A stretch of DNA of 64,000 nt from Yinghuangia seranimata (GCF_029953285.1 NZ_JASAOI010000022.1:124001-188000); one strand, 5' to 3'; shown: positions 1 through 9,225, numbered from the stretch's first letter. The notes: generated from the sequence alone by a model not told the origin. Numbers and translations are program-made.

Positions 1-76
1 TCGTACGCGATGATGCGGCCCCGACTGCGTTGTTTCGTAGTTGTCCCGCAACGGACATCCGACGAGAGGAGCCGCG

Positions 77-958
77 GTGCCCGCCCCTTCCGCGCCGCTG
101 CGCCGCCTCGCCGCGAGCGCGGCCGCCGTCGCGGTGGCCGCCGCCGGAGCCGCCGGATGCCGGGCCGAGGCCGTGCGCGATCCGCTGGGCGCGGCGCTCG
201 TGACCGCGAAGGACCTGCCCGACGGGTGGACGCCGACCACCAAGCTCCCCGACGACCGGACCGGCCCCGCGTCCCGCCCCGAATGCCAGCCGGTCGCCGA
301 CCTCGTCCAAGGCGGCGGCGACCGAATACGCCCCGGCGCCACGGCCCGCACCGGCCTCGTCTCCCAACTCGCCCCGGCGGGCACCTTCGCGATCACCCTC
401 CGCTCCTACGAACGCGGCGCCGCCGAAGCCCTCCTCACCGCGGGCCGCACGGCACTCCCAACCTGCGAAACGTTCGAAGTCCGCGACCCGAGCGGCGACG
501 CCGACTACCGCCAGACCCTGACCCCCGCCCCAGGCCTCGGCGACGAAGCCCTCCACGGAACGGTCACCACCCGCCGCCGCGGCGCCGAACGCACCGTCAC
601 GTACACGATCGTCCGCATCGGCGACGTGGTGGCCCAGTTCATGTCGTCCGACCCGAGCGCCTACGCCCCGGTCACGATCCCGGACGCGATAGTCCGCACC
701 GCACTCGCCAAACTCCCCCCGCACGGCCGCCCGTCACCCCCGACGAGCACCCCCGCCGCCCCGACGGACACCAGGCCCGCGACGACCGCCCCTGCCGCCC
801 CGACGGACACCAAGTCCCCGACGGCACCCGAGGGTTCCCCGCCGCCCGCGGCCAACCCGCCCGCGGCCCCGAGCGCTCCGACCGCCCCGGCGACACCGCC
901 CCCGGACCCGGGGACGCCCCCAGCCCCGCCGACGACTGCCCCGACCCCGGCGGGATAA
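77..958 (+). CDS. Putative secreted lipoprotein, paralog 1 of 5
   Basis: Protein of 293 aa starting at a GTG preceded by GAGAGGAG; an upstream in-frame start at 41 lacks a ribosome site. The N-terminus is basic, then an Ala-rich hydrophobic stretch ending in a lipobox (GAAGC), so it is probably lipid-anchored outside the cell. The globular part contains a DLPDGWT segment, a Cys in PECQPVADLV and a second Cys in LPTCETF; both positions recur in the paralogs at 1521 and 2295, suggesting a conserved disulfide. The last ~75 residues are a Pro/Thr/Ala-rich tail that the paralogs lack. It resembles the broad class of actinobacterial sensor-domain lipoproteins; I do not recognise a specific function. 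Confidence 0.75.
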   Translation: MPAPSAPLRRLAASAAAVAVAAAGAAGCRAEAVRDPLGAALVTAKDLPDGWTPTTKLPDDRTGPASRPECQPVADLVQGGGDRIRPGATARTGLVSQLAPAGTFAITLRSYERGAAEALLTAGRTALPTCETFEVRDPSGDADYRQTLTPAPGLGDEALHGTVTTRRRGAERTVTYTIVRIGDVVAQFMSSDPSAYAPVTIPDAIVRTALAKLPPHGRPSPPTSTPAAPTDTRPATTAPAAPTDTKSPTAPEGSPPPAANPPAAPSAPTAPATPPPDPGTPPAPPTTAPTPAG

Positions 959-1520
959 CCGCGACAGACGGAACGAGGCGGCCAGCGCACAGGCACCGCT
1001 CCGTGCGGACCGGTGCGGGCCGCTGCGGTAGTCAGAGCCTCGCGTGCGCGCACATCGCCGCCCGACTCGCCGGCGGCTGAGGGGCCCCGCCGACCGCGGC
1101 CGAAGCGACCGCGGAACCGAGCGCGTTGCCCACACCGACGACCACGGACACCCCAACCACCCCGGCGGCGTGGCCCCGGCAGGATCCCCGGACAGCAGCG
1201 GGTCCTCTGCGGCGGTCAGAGCCTCGCACCCACATCGGCGCCCAACCCGTACTCGGTCGCACTTGGAGGACAGCGGGCTCTGACGGCCGTCCTGGCAACG
1301 CGGCGGAGCGAGCGCAGCGAGTGAGGGGGTGCTTAGGCCGAAGGAGGGGTCGGAGGGCCTGGTGCGGCCTCGTCGCGGCTCTGCTCGCGGAGGGGTCTCG
1401 TCGGGCTGGTGGGCTCGTCGGAGGGGTGGGGGCGGTGGGGGCTCGGGTGCGGGCGTGGGGGTTTGTGCGCGATGATGCCTAACTTGCCGCCGACCGCACC
1501 GTCCGTCGAGGGACCGTTTC
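959..1520. other. Long intergenic region with a repeated GTCAGAGCC core
   Basis: No convincing gene is present in these ~560 bases. Direct copies of GTCAGAGCCTCGC lie at 1031-1043 and 1215-1227, each followed by similar CACATCG-GCCC sequence, and an inverted copy of the core (GGCTCTGAC) lies at 1276-1284. From about 1320 the strand becomes G-rich. TAACTT at 1480-1485 is a possible -10 box for the lipoprotein gene at 1521. Confidence 0.5.
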
Positions 1521-2276
1521 ATGCGCACCACCTCCCGTCGCCTGCTCGCCTCCGCCGCACTCCCGACGCTGGTCGTCGTGGCCGCGTGTGCCGCCGGCGG
1601 GGGGAAGGGCGGGGGGACCGTGCCGGTCGCTGCGAGTGCGCCTGCGCCGGCGTCCGCTCCGTCGGTGGTGGGTGCTCCCGGTCAGGCGGCCGAGGCGGGG
1701 GCCTCGTTGGCGCCCGAGGCGTTGCCCGGGGTGCGGCTGGTGCAGGCGGATCTGCCGCCCGGGTGGTCGATCGGGGAGAAGGCCACCGACGACGACACCG
1801 GCCGGACCGAGCGGCCCGAGTGCCAGCCGTTCGCTGACCTGATGACCGGGTCCGGCGCGGGGGTCGCCCCGACGGGGTACGGCGCGGTCGGCCTGGTCGC
1901 CGACGGCAAGGAGGACGCGCTGTTCTCCATCAGCATGCGCACCTACCGCCCCGGCGACGCGCCCGCGCTGTTCGACGCCGCCAGGGCCGCGCTGGCCGCG
2001 TGCCCAGACTTCCGCGCGCGCGACGCGCAGGGCGTCACCACCGGCTACGCCGTGGCCATGCAGGACGCGCCCGACCTCGGCGACCAGGCGCTGCGCGGCA
2101 CGATCGCGGTCAGCCTGCGCGGCAACACCTTCACCCTCCCGTCCACCTTCGTGCGCTCCGGGAACGTCGTCGTGCAGTTCAGCGCCTTCGACCCCGGAGG
2201 CCCGGAGCCCGCCGCCGTGCCCGACGCGATCGTGCGCGCCCAGCTCGCCAAGCTCGCCGCCGCCGAGCGCGGCTAG
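1521..2276 (+). CDS. Putative secreted lipoprotein, paralog 2 of 5
   Basis: Protein of 251 aa with an N-terminal signal peptide ending in the lipobox VAAC, then a Gly/Ala/Pro-rich spacer to about residue 60. The core shares DLPPGW, PECQPFADLM, a Tyr-Arg-x-Gly-Asp-Ala-Pro-Ala-Leu-Phe segment, the paired Cys (AACPDF) and a C-terminal PDAIVRAQLAKL helix with paralog 1. GAGGGA lies just upstream of the ATG. It is followed after 18 bp by paralog 3, so the two are probably cotranscribed. No catalytic motif is visible; an extracytoplasmic binding or sensing role is only a guess. Confidence 0.77.
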   Translation: MRTTSRRLLASAALPTLVVVAACAAGGGKGGGTVPVAASAPAPASAPSVVGAPGQAAEAGASLAPEALPGVRLVQADLPPGWSIGEKATDDDTGRTERPECQPFADLMTGSGAGVAPTGYGAVGLVADGKEDALFSISMRTYRPGDAPALFDAARAALAACPDFRARDAQGVTTGYAVAMQDAPDLGDQALRGTIAVSLRGNTFTLPSTFVRSGNVVVQFSAFDPGGPEPAAVPDAIVRAQLAKLAAAERG

Positions 2277-2294
2277 CCCCGCCCCAGGAGCCGT

Positions 2295-2993
2295 ATGCCC
2301 GCCGTGTCCCGCCGCCGTGTCCGTGCCGCCGCCCTCGTGGCGGTCGTCCCGTTGTTCGCGGCGGCCGCGTGCGGCGGGGACGACGACCGCGCCGAGCCCG
2401 CCCCCGACGCGCTGTCGGACACGCAGCTGGCCTCGGCGCTGCTCACCCAGCCCGAGCTCCCGGCCGGCTGGCAGCTGGTCGGCGGCGGCCAGAAGGTCGG
2501 CGCGGGCGAGGTCCCGCAGACCGACCGCAAGGAGTGCCAGCCGGTGCTGGACCTGGTCGCCGGGCGTTCGGCCAAGGTCGCCCCGACCGGGCAGGCCGAC
2601 GCCGGCCTGTACCTCGGCAGCGAGGCCGACACCGGCGGCTCGCACCTGAACCTCCAGCAGTACCGCCAGGGCGAGGCCGACAAGCTCCTGGACGCCGCGG
2701 AACGGGCGCTGCCGAGCTGCGGCACGTTCGGCGTCCGTCAGGCTGACGGCAGCCTCGCCCCCGCGTCGGCTGCCCGCACCGACCCGCCCGGCTTCGGCGA
2801 CCGTGCGACGGCCTTCACGTTCACGCTGACGACCGACGCGGGCCCCATGGCCATCCCGTACACCGTGGTCCGCAGCAGCTCGGTGCTGCTGGTCGCCTCG
2901 ACCGTCAACGAGCCCGCCAAGAACGCCCCGCCGCTGCCGACCACCATCGTCCGGTCCCAGCTCGACAAGCTCGCCGGCCGGCAGCACCGCTGA
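2295..2993 (+). CDS. Putative secreted lipoprotein, paralog 3 of 5
   Basis: Protein of 232 aa, ATG start preceded by CAGGAG. The signal peptide ends in the lipobox AAAC followed by an acidic GGDDD stretch. It has the family features: ELPAGWQL, KECQPVLDLV with the first conserved Cys, LPSCGTF with the second, GFGDRA, and a terminal TTIVRSQLDKLAG helix. It sits 18 bp after paralog 2 and is the most compact member, lacking both the long spacer and the Pro-rich tail. Function unknown. Confidence 0.77.
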   Translation: MPAVSRRRVRAAALVAVVPLFAAAACGGDDDRAEPAPDALSDTQLASALLTQPELPAGWQLVGGGQKVGAGEVPQTDRKECQPVLDLVAGRSAKVAPTGQADAGLYLGSEADTGGSHLNLQQYRQGEADKLLDAAERALPSCGTFGVRQADGSLAPASAARTDPPGFGDRATAFTFTLTTDAGPMAIPYTVVRSSSVLLVASTVNEPAKNAPPLPTTIVRSQLDKLAGRQHR

Positions 2994-3398
2994 CGCCCAG
3001 CCCGTCGCCCCCGGCGCCGCCCGCCCCGCCGCCCACATTCGAGGCCGCTCCGCCCCGCACCCCGCCTGTCGCGCCGCTCCCGTCCCTCCCGTCGCACCCG
3101 GGGTGGCCGGATCCGTCGGGCCAGTCCACCTTTCTTCCGGTGGATCTTGCCTCGGGCGCCGCGCCGGGTATCCGATGGAGCCAGTCGAGGCGATCCCTCG
3201 CAGATGCACCGCTGCCCGTCCGGGCCGCGACCGGTCGAGCCGTCACCCACGGCCGCACGGCGCATACTGGACATAGCGGGGCGGACGGCACCCGTCACGC
3301 CCCCTGGCCGCACGGTGCCGCTGTGCGGTTCTCCTCAGTCACCCGGTCTACCAACCGGATCAGGCACCGGATCGGTCCGGCCCCACGAGGAGGCGGCG
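2994..3398. other. Intergenic region between lipoprotein and phhA genes
   Basis: About 400 bases without a supported gene. The first ~100 bases are strongly C-rich on the plus strand. A small hairpin (TCCACC 3125-3130 with GGTGGA 3139-3144) could end the lipoprotein transcript, but it is short. Open frames running into phhA from upstream lack ribosome sites and homology. Confidence 0.4.
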
Positions 3399-4286
3399 AT
3401 GTTCGAGGAAGCGCAGTACCTGGCTCCGGTCACCCGGCGGGCCGACGGCAGCATCGAGGTCGAGCTGTCGAAGAGCCACCCGGGCTTCGCGGACCTGGTG
3501 TACCGCGAACGGCGGAACCGGATCGCGGAGCTCGCGCTCGCGCACACGGCCGGCGAGCCGATCCCCGTCGTCGACTACACGCCGGAAGAGCACGAGGTGT
3601 GGCGGATCGTGTCCGCCGAGCTGGCGGTCGCGCACCGGGAGCTGGCGGTCGCCGAGTACCTGCACGGCTGTGAGCGGCTGAAGCTGCCCGACGACCGCAT
3701 CCCGCAGCTCCAGGAGGTCAGCGAGTGGCTGGAGCCGCTCACGGGCTTCCGCTACCTGCCCGCGGCGGGCCTGGTCGAGCTGCGCGAGTTCTACGGCACG
3801 CTCGCCGACTCGTACTTCCACTCCACGCAGTACATCCGGCACCACAGCGTGCCGCTGTACACGCCCGAGCCGGACGTCATCCACGAGGTCATCGGGCACG
3901 CGAACGCGCTGGCCAGCGACCGGTTCGCGGCCCTGTACCGGCTGGCGGGCGAGGCCGCGCGCCGGGTCGAGTCGCGGGAGGCGCTGGAGTTCGTCTCCAA
4001 GGTGTTTTGGTTCACGCTCGAGTTCGGCGTGATGACCGAGGGCGACGAGCTGAAGGCGTACGGCGCGGGCATCCTGTCGTCGTACGGCGAGATCCGCGAG
4101 TTCCGCGGCATGGACATCCGCCCGCTGGACCTGGCGGCGATGGGCACCACGACGTACGACATCACGCACTACCAGGACGTGCTGTTCCGGGCCGAGTCCA
4201 TGACGCACCTGGAGGACGTCGTCGGCGCGTTCTGGGCGACCTGCGACGACGACTCGATCGCCAGGATGGCCCTGCCGGTCTCCTGA
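3399..4286 (+). CDS. phhA: Phenylalanine 4-monooxygenase (aromatic amino acid hydroxylase)
   Basis: Converts L-phenylalanine to L-tyrosine using O2, a tetrahydropterin and a mononuclear non-heme iron. The 295 aa length fits a bacterial single-domain enzyme without the eukaryotic ACT regulatory domain. The iron ligands are visible as the 2-His-1-Glu triad: His162 and His167 in IHEVIGHA, and Glu208 in FTLEFG. The ATG at 3399 follows GAGGAGGCG; a longer frame from 3147 lacks a ribosome site and conserved sequence. No tyrosine-catabolism gene is adjacent, so it may serve Tyr supply or Phe breakdown alone. It converges with the DinB gene. Confidence 0.93.
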   Translation: MFEEAQYLAPVTRRADGSIEVELSKSHPGFADLVYRERRNRIAELALAHTAGEPIPVVDYTPEEHEVWRIVSAELAVAHRELAVAEYLHGCERLKLPDDRIPQLQEVSEWLEPLTGFRYLPAAGLVELREFYGTLADSYFHSTQYIRHHSVPLYTPEPDVIHEVIGHANALASDRFAALYRLAGEAARRVESREALEFVSKVFWFTLEFGVMTEGDELKAYGAGILSSYGEIREFRGMDIRPLDLAAMGTTTYDITHYQDVLFRAESMTHLEDVVGAFWATCDDDSIARMALPVS

Positions 4287-4344
4287 CGGCCGTGGCGCAC
4301 GGATTTCCGGGCGCCGTCGCCCGCGTTCCCGGGACGGCACGCGG

Positions 4345-4394
4345 GCGGCGGCCTCGGGGGGATCACCGGGGGGATCACCGCGGGCGGCCGCCGC
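4345..4394. terminator. GC hairpin with a tandem 12-mer in its loop
   Basis: Arms 4345-4353 and 4386-4394 are perfect 9-bp complements between the convergent phhA and DinB genes. The loop holds GGGGGGATCACC twice in tandem (4356-4379). There is no T-tract; it is plausibly a bidirectional terminator. Confidence 0.45.
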
Positions 4395-4403
4395 GCGGCA
4401 CGG

Positions 4404-4910
4404 TCACGCGCCGACCGTGCCGTCCACACCTTCGCGCAGGAAGTCGGCGTGCCCGTTGTGCCGCGCGTACTCGTGGATCATGTGCAGCATGACCATGCGC
4501 AGCGACACGTCCTCCTCCCAGCGCGCCTGATACCCGGTCACGTCGAGCGACGGGGCGGCCGCCTCGATGCGCCGGGCGTGCGCGACCTCCGCCTCCCAGG
4601 CCGCGAAGGCCTCCTCGCGGGTGGCCTCCGAGGCGTCGTACGCCTCCTGGAAGTCGAACGAGTCCGACCACACCAGCGGGACGTCCTCGCCGTTGATGAC
4701 GCGACGGAACCAGGTCCGCTCCACCTCGGCCATGTGCCGGACGAGCGCGAGGAGCGACAGCGTCGACGGCGGCATCGACAGTTCCCGCAGCCGCTCGGTG
4801 TCCAGGCCGTCGCACTTCCAGGCGAGCGTGGCGCGGTGGTAGTCGAGGTGCGCGCGCAGCATGGTGCGTTCATCGCCGACGAGCGGCGGCGGGATGCGTT
4901 CAGTGGTCAC
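4404..4910 (-). CDS. DinB/DUF664 family protein
   Basis: Protein of 168 aa starting at GTG 4910 (VTTERIPPP); the 20 extra upstream codons look like noncoding leader. The fold is expected to be a DinB-like four-helix bundle, and the sequence shows typical family segments: LLALVRHMAEVERTWFRR and, near the C-terminus, HMIHEYARHNGHADFLRE. The His residues in these helices are the usual metal ligands of the family. Many relatives are putative thiol-dependent transferases (mycothiol or bacillithiol type); the substrate here cannot be told. The sulfatase gene upstream is on the same strand, 67 bp away, so weak readthrough is possible. Confidence 0.82.
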   Translation of the reverse strand: MTTERIPPPLVGDERTMLRAHLDYHRATLAWKCDGLDTERLRELSMPPSTLSLLALVRHMAEVERTWFRRVINGEDVPLVWSDSFDFQEAYDASEATREEAFAAWEAEVAHARRIEAAAPSLDVTGYQARWEEDVSLRMVMLHMIHEYARHNGHADFLREGVDGTVGA

Positions 4911-4977
4911 CCGACGGGACGATAGCGCCCGCACGGTCCCGGGACCGCGCGGGCGCGCGAGATGGATCACGCGGCGC

Positions 4978-7329
4978 TCACTCGTACGTCGCGGCCGCCT
5001 CGCGGAGCGTGCGGACCACCGTCTCCGGGTCGTACGCGGCGGGTGCGCCCGGTGTGTAGGTCACGGCGCGGAGCGCGCCGCTGTAGCGGAACGCGCCGTG
5101 CCGCTCGTACACCGGCCAGGACACCGGGGACTTGCGGTCCACGCCGACGCTGACGCCTTGCAGCGGCGCCATGCCGATGAGCAGGTGCACGCCCTCCAGC
5201 CAGGCGGTGTCCTCGCCGTCGACGGAGACGACGAAGTCCCAGCGGAACCGCGGCCGGGTCTGTGCCCGCAGCACCACCAGGTGCGGCCCCGGGGCGAGTT
5301 CGCCGGCGTCGACCTCGTGGAGTTCGCCGTACTCGTTGTAGGCGAACCACAGGTGGCCGTCCTCGACGTACACGCTGTAGCCGCCGCCCTGGTCGCCGTG
5401 CGACAGCAGGACGCCCGCGTCGTCGGCGCCGTGCCGCCCGATCTCGATCGCGGCCTCGAAGTCGCGGAACGAGACCAGCTTCGCCGAGCGGTAGCGCTCG
5501 AGTTCGGGCGTGCCCGCGAGGATCCGCACAGGCTCGCGGAGCGCGGCCTCGTCGGGACCGCGCAGCACGAGATGACCGGAGGCGTCGGTGAGCGGGAAGA
5601 CCCCGTTGCGCCACGCGGCCGCCTCCCACGCCGCGGCCAGCTCCTTGACGGTGTCGGGGCGGTCGGCGGCGAGGTCGTCGGTCTCGGTCGGGTCGGCCTC
5701 GATGTCGTACAGCGCCCATTCCTCGTCGCTGTACTCGGCGCCGAACCGGTGCTGGGTGACCAGCTTGTAGGGGTGCTTGTAGAAGCTGCGGTTGCCGGTC
5801 ATCTCGCTGTACTGCTCGGTGTGCGCGGAGACCGCCGACGGGTCGGTGAGGACGCCGGTGAACGACGCGCCGTCCAGCTCCTGCGTCGGCGCGCCGCGGC
5901 GCTCGTCCGGCCGTTCCACGCCGGCGAGTTCGAGCAGCGTCGGCAGGACGTCGGTGACGTACTGGTACTGCGGGCGCACCCCGCCGTCGCCGTCCCCGCG
6001 CGACAGCCCGGCGGGCCACGACAGCACGAACGGGACGCGCACACCGCCCGCATAGGTCTGCCCCTTGTAGAGCCGGAACGGCGTGTTGGAGGCCATGCCC
6101 CAGCCGCGCGGGTAGTGGACGAGGCTGCGCGGCCCGCCGATCAGGTCGAGGTCGCGGTCGACGTCGCCGTTCCACTCCTCCGGCAGTCCGGGGTGGTGGA
6201 CGAAGCGCTTGAAGTACGCGCGGGTGCCCTCCGCGCCGCCCTCGCCCGTGCCGCCGTTGTCGGAGGTGAACACGATGATCGTGTTGTCGAGTTCGCCGAG
6301 CTCGTCGAGGACCGCGGTGAGCCGGCCGAGGTTCTGGTCGATGTTGTCGACCATCGCCGCGTACACCTCCATGTAGCGGGCGTAGCGGGCGCGCGCGTCC
6401 TCGGGCACGTCGTCCCAGGCGCCGACCTCGTGGCCCCGCTCGAAGTTGCGCTGCGGGAGCCGGGTGCCGTCGGGGAACAGGCCGTCGTCGAGCTGCTTGG
6501 CGAAGCGGGTGTCGCGCAGCGCGTCCCAGCCGTCGTCGTAGCGCCCGCTGTGGCGTTCGATGTCGGCGGCCTTGGCCTGGAGGGGGCCGTGCACGGCGTT
6601 GTGCGCGACGTACAGGAAGAACGGCTTGTCGGCGTCGTGCGCGCGCAACGACGTGATCATGCCGATGGCCTCGTCGGTGATGTCGTCCGTGTAGTAGTAG
6701 TCGGACGGCAGTTCGTCGATGTCGAGGGGGCTGTTGTCGCGCACCAGCTGGTGCGGGTGGAACAGGCTGGTGAGGCCCTCCAGGACCCCGTAGTAGCGGT
6801 CGAAGCCCTTCTGCAGCGGCCAGTTGCGGCGGTCGTCGGCCGCGTTGGACGCCGAGTCGCGCACGAGGTGCCATTTGCCGACGGCGAAGGTGGCGTATCC
6901 GGCGTCGTGCAGCAGCTGCGGCAGGGTCGGGATGTCGTCGGCGATCTCCATCGCGTAGCCCGGGAAGCCGGGGTCGGCGTTGGCGACGAACGAGTACCCG
7001 ACGCGGTGCGGGTTCAGGCCGGTGAGCAGTGCCGCGCGGGCGGGGGAGCACAGCGGCATCGTGTGGTAGTTCGTCAGCCGGACGCCGCGCGCCGCCAGCG
7101 CGTCCAGCGCCGGGGTCGGGATCTCGGAGCCGAACGGCCCGGTGTCGCTGTAGCCCATGTCGTCGATGAGCACGACGACGACGTTCGGCGCGCCCGCGCG
7201 GGCCTTGGGGCGTTCGGGCCACGCGGGCGCGGACTCGGCGAAGGTGCGGCCGACCCGGCCGGGGAATCCGGCGTACGGGTCGCGGCGGCGCGGGTCCGAG
7301 GACCCGGTGTGTGCGGTGTGCTCGCTCAC
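4978..7329 (-). CDS. Arylsulfatase (type I, formylglycine-dependent)
   Basis: Hydrolyses sulfate esters. The N-terminal catalytic domain begins around residue 49 with VVVLIDDMG (metal-binding Asp56/Asp57), and the formylglycine motif C-x-P-x-R is present as CSPAR with Cys94 the residue to be modified. A further conserved metal-site segment, TSDNGGTGEGG, lies near residue 350. At 783 aa it is longer than minimal sulfatases; the last ~200 residues form an extra domain. No signal peptide is visible, so a cytoplasmic enzyme acting on imported sulfate esters is likely. GTG start with AAGGAG upstream. It is the last gene of an operon with a peptide-type ABC importer, 12 bp downstream of the ATPase gene. 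Confidence 0.92.
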   Translation of the reverse strand: MSEHTAHTGSSDPRRRDPYAGFPGRVGRTFAESAPAWPERPKARAGAPNVVVVLIDDMGYSDTGPFGSEIPTPALDALAARGVRLTNYHTMPLCSPARAALLTGLNPHRVGYSFVANADPGFPGYAMEIADDIPTLPQLLHDAGYATFAVGKWHLVRDSASNAADDRRNWPLQKGFDRYYGVLEGLTSLFHPHQLVRDNSPLDIDELPSDYYYTDDITDEAIGMITSLRAHDADKPFFLYVAHNAVHGPLQAKAADIERHSGRYDDGWDALRDTRFAKQLDDGLFPDGTRLPQRNFERGHEVGAWDDVPEDARARYARYMEVYAAMVDNIDQNLGRLTAVLDELGELDNTIIVFTSDNGGTGEGGAEGTRAYFKRFVHHPGLPEEWNGDVDRDLDLIGGPRSLVHYPRGWGMASNTPFRLYKGQTYAGGVRVPFVLSWPAGLSRGDGDGGVRPQYQYVTDVLPTLLELAGVERPDERRGAPTQELDGASFTGVLTDPSAVSAHTEQYSEMTGNRSFYKHPYKLVTQHRFGAEYSDEEWALYDIEADPTETDDLAADRPDTVKELAAAWEAAAWRNGVFPLTDASGHLVLRGPDEAALREPVRILAGTPELERYRSAKLVSFRDFEAAIEIGRHGADDAGVLLSHGDQGGGYSVYVEDGHLWFAYNEYGELHEVDAGELAPGPHLVVLRAQTRPRFRWDFVVSVDGEDTAWLEGVHLLIGMAPLQGVSVGVDRKSPVSWPVYERHGAFRYSGALRAVTYTPGAPAAYDPETVVRTLREAAATYE

Positions 7330-7341
7330 GGGTGGTGCTCC

Positions 7342-9225
7342 TTACGCGGCGGCGCGCGCCGACACGGGGGTGGGACTGGGGACGGCGGCCAGCAGCGCCT
7401 GGGTGTACGGGTGGCGCGGGTGCGCGCACAGCTCCTCGGCGGGCCCGGTCTCGACGACGCGCCCGGCCCGCATGACGGCGATGCGGTGCGAGACCTGCCG
7501 GACGACGGCGAGGTCGTGCGCGATGAAGACCATGGACAGGCCGAGTTCGGCCTGTAGGTCGGCGAGCAGGTTGACCACCTGGGCCTGCACCGACACGTCG
7601 AGCGCGGACACCGGTTCGTCACAGATGAGCACGGACGGCTCGGGCGCGAGCGCGCGGGCGATGCCGATGCGCTGCCGCTGGCCGCCGGAGAAGTCGCGCG
7701 GCAGGCGGTCCGCGGCGGACGCGTCCAGGCCGACCCGTTCGAGCAGTTCGCCGACCCGGCGGCGGCGCTCCGCGGGCGTGCCGATGCCCTGCGACACCAG
7801 CGGGTCCGCGACGATCGCGCCGACCGTCAGACGCGGGTTGAGCGACGCGTACGGGTCCTGGAACACCATCTGCACGCTGCGCCGCAGCGCGCGCTGGTCG
7901 GCGCGGCCGGGCCGGGTGATGTCGCGGCCCTCGAACAGGATCCGCCCGGACGTGGCCGAGTGGACGCCGACGAGCGTGCGCACCAGCGTCGACTTGCCGG
8001 ACCCCGACTCGCCGACGACGCCCAGCGTTTCGCCGCGGAACAGCTCCAGCGAGACGTCGTCGAGCGCGACGACCCGGTTGCGGCGGGACCGGAAGACCTT
8101 GCCGAGCGACGAGACGGCGAGCACCGGGGCGGCGTCCGCGACCTCCGCCAGGGGCGCCTTCGGCTTCGCCGCAGCGGCGGACCGACTGCCGGCCGCCGTG
8201 AGAACGGCCGGCGCGTCCTCGACCCAGCACGCCACCGTGCGTCCGCCGGGGAGCGTCCGCAGCGGCGGCTGCTCCGTGCGGCACCGGTCGCCCGCCAGCG
8301 GGCAGCGGTCGGCGAACGCGCAGCCGACCGGCGGCGCGGCCAGGTCGGGCGGGGTGCCGGGGATGCCTTCGAGCCGGGTCCCGTACGGCGCGTCGAGACG
8401 CGGCACCGCGCGCAACAGACCGATGGTGTACGGGTGTTCCGGCGTCCCCAGGGCCTCCGCCGTGGACGCCTGCTCGACGACCCGGCCCCCGTACAGCACC
8501 AGCACGCGTGCCGCGGACCGCGCGACGACCCCCATGTTGTGGGTGATCAGCACCGTGGCGGTGCCCAGGGTGCGGCCGAGGTCCTCGACGAGGGTGAGGA
8601 TCTGGTCCTGCACGGTCGGGTCGAGCGCGGTCGTCGGTTCGTCGGCGAGCAGCACATCCGGCTCGTTCGCCAGCGCCAGCGCGATCATCACGCGCTGCCG
8701 CATGCCGCCCGAGAACTGGTGCGGGTGGTCGTGCAGGCGCTTCGCGGGCTCCGCGATGCCCACCAGGTCCAGGAGTTCGGCCGCGCGGGCGGTACGGCGC
8801 CGGCGGTCGACGCCGTGCGCGCGCATCGCCTCGTCGAGGTGCCGGCCCACGGTGAGCAGCGGATTCAACGACGTCATCGGGTCCTGGAAGACCATCCCGA
8901 TGCGGGCGCCGCGCACCTCGCGCAGTTCGGCCTCGGACGCCGTCACCAGGTCGAGGGCGCCGTCCAGCAGCACCGACCCGGCGGTGATGCGCCCGGCGGC
9001 GGGCAGCATGCGGTTGAGGGCGAGCGCGGTGGTGGACTTGCCGGAGCCGGACTCGCCGACGATGGCGAGCGTCTCTCCGCGCGCGAGGTCGAAGTCGACG
9101 CCGCGCACGGCGTGCACGGGCCCGCGCTCCGAGTCGAACGCCACGTGCAGGCCGCGCACGCTGAGCAGGGGCGTGGTGGTCGGGGCCGCGGCGGGCGCGA
9201 CCGGCTTCTCGACGGAGACGGTCAT
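7342..9225 (-). CDS. Fused double ATPase of a peptide/nickel-type ABC importer (DppD-DppF)
   Basis: Protein of 627 aa carrying two complete ABC ATPase domains that are usually separate DppD and DppF proteins. Domain 1 (residues ~20-260) has Walker A GESGSGKS, signature FSGGMRQRV and Walker B LLADEP, followed by the Cys-rich oligopeptide-transporter tail (CAFADRCPLAGDRC). Domain 2 (~350-600) repeats GESGSGKS, FSGGQRQRIG and LICDEP. The ATG at 9225 overlaps the stop of the upstream permease (ATGA) and is preceded by GAGGAG. It energises uptake by the permeases encoded immediately upstream. Confidence 0.93.
   Translation of the reverse strand: MTVSVEKPVAPAAAPTTTPLLSVRGLHVAFDSERGPVHAVRGVDFDLARGETLAIVGESGSGKSTTALALNRMLPAAGRITAGSVLLDGALDLVTASEAELREVRGARIGMVFQDPMTSLNPLLTVGRHLDEAMRAHGVDRRRRTARAAELLDLVGIAEPAKRLHDHPHQFSGGMRQRVMIALALANEPDVLLADEPTTALDPTVQDQILTLVEDLGRTLGTATVLITHNMGVVARSAARVLVLYGGRVVEQASTAEALGTPEHPYTIGLLRAVPRLDAPYGTRLEGIPGTPPDLAAPPVGCAFADRCPLAGDRCRTEQPPLRTLPGGRTVACWVEDAPAVLTAAGSRSAAAAKPKAPLAEVADAAPVLAVSSLGKVFRSRRNRVVALDDVSLELFRGETLGVVGESGSGKSTLVRTLVGVHSATSGRILFEGRDITRPGRADQRALRRSVQMVFQDPYASLNPRLTVGAIVADPLVSQGIGTPAERRRRVGELLERVGLDASAADRLPRDFSGGQRQRIGIARALAPEPSVLICDEPVSALDVSVQAQVVNLLADLQAELGLSMVFIAHDLAVVRQVSHRIAVMRAGRVVETGPAEELCAHPRHPYTQALLAAVPSPTPVSARAAA

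Noticed and set aside
1306-1321. GAGCGAGCGCAGCGAG as a mobile-element end
   Set aside because: Such strings are common spacer sequence in GC-rich actinomycete genomes; no transposase or target duplication is near.
1479-3209. A 576-codon minus-strand frame opposite lipoproteins 2 and 3
   Set aside because: Antisense of two genes with signal peptides and lipoboxes; no protein-like features.
4861-7557. An 898-codon plus-strand frame opposite the sulfatase
   Set aside because: Antisense to a gene with clear catalytic motifs; composition is typical of shadow frames.
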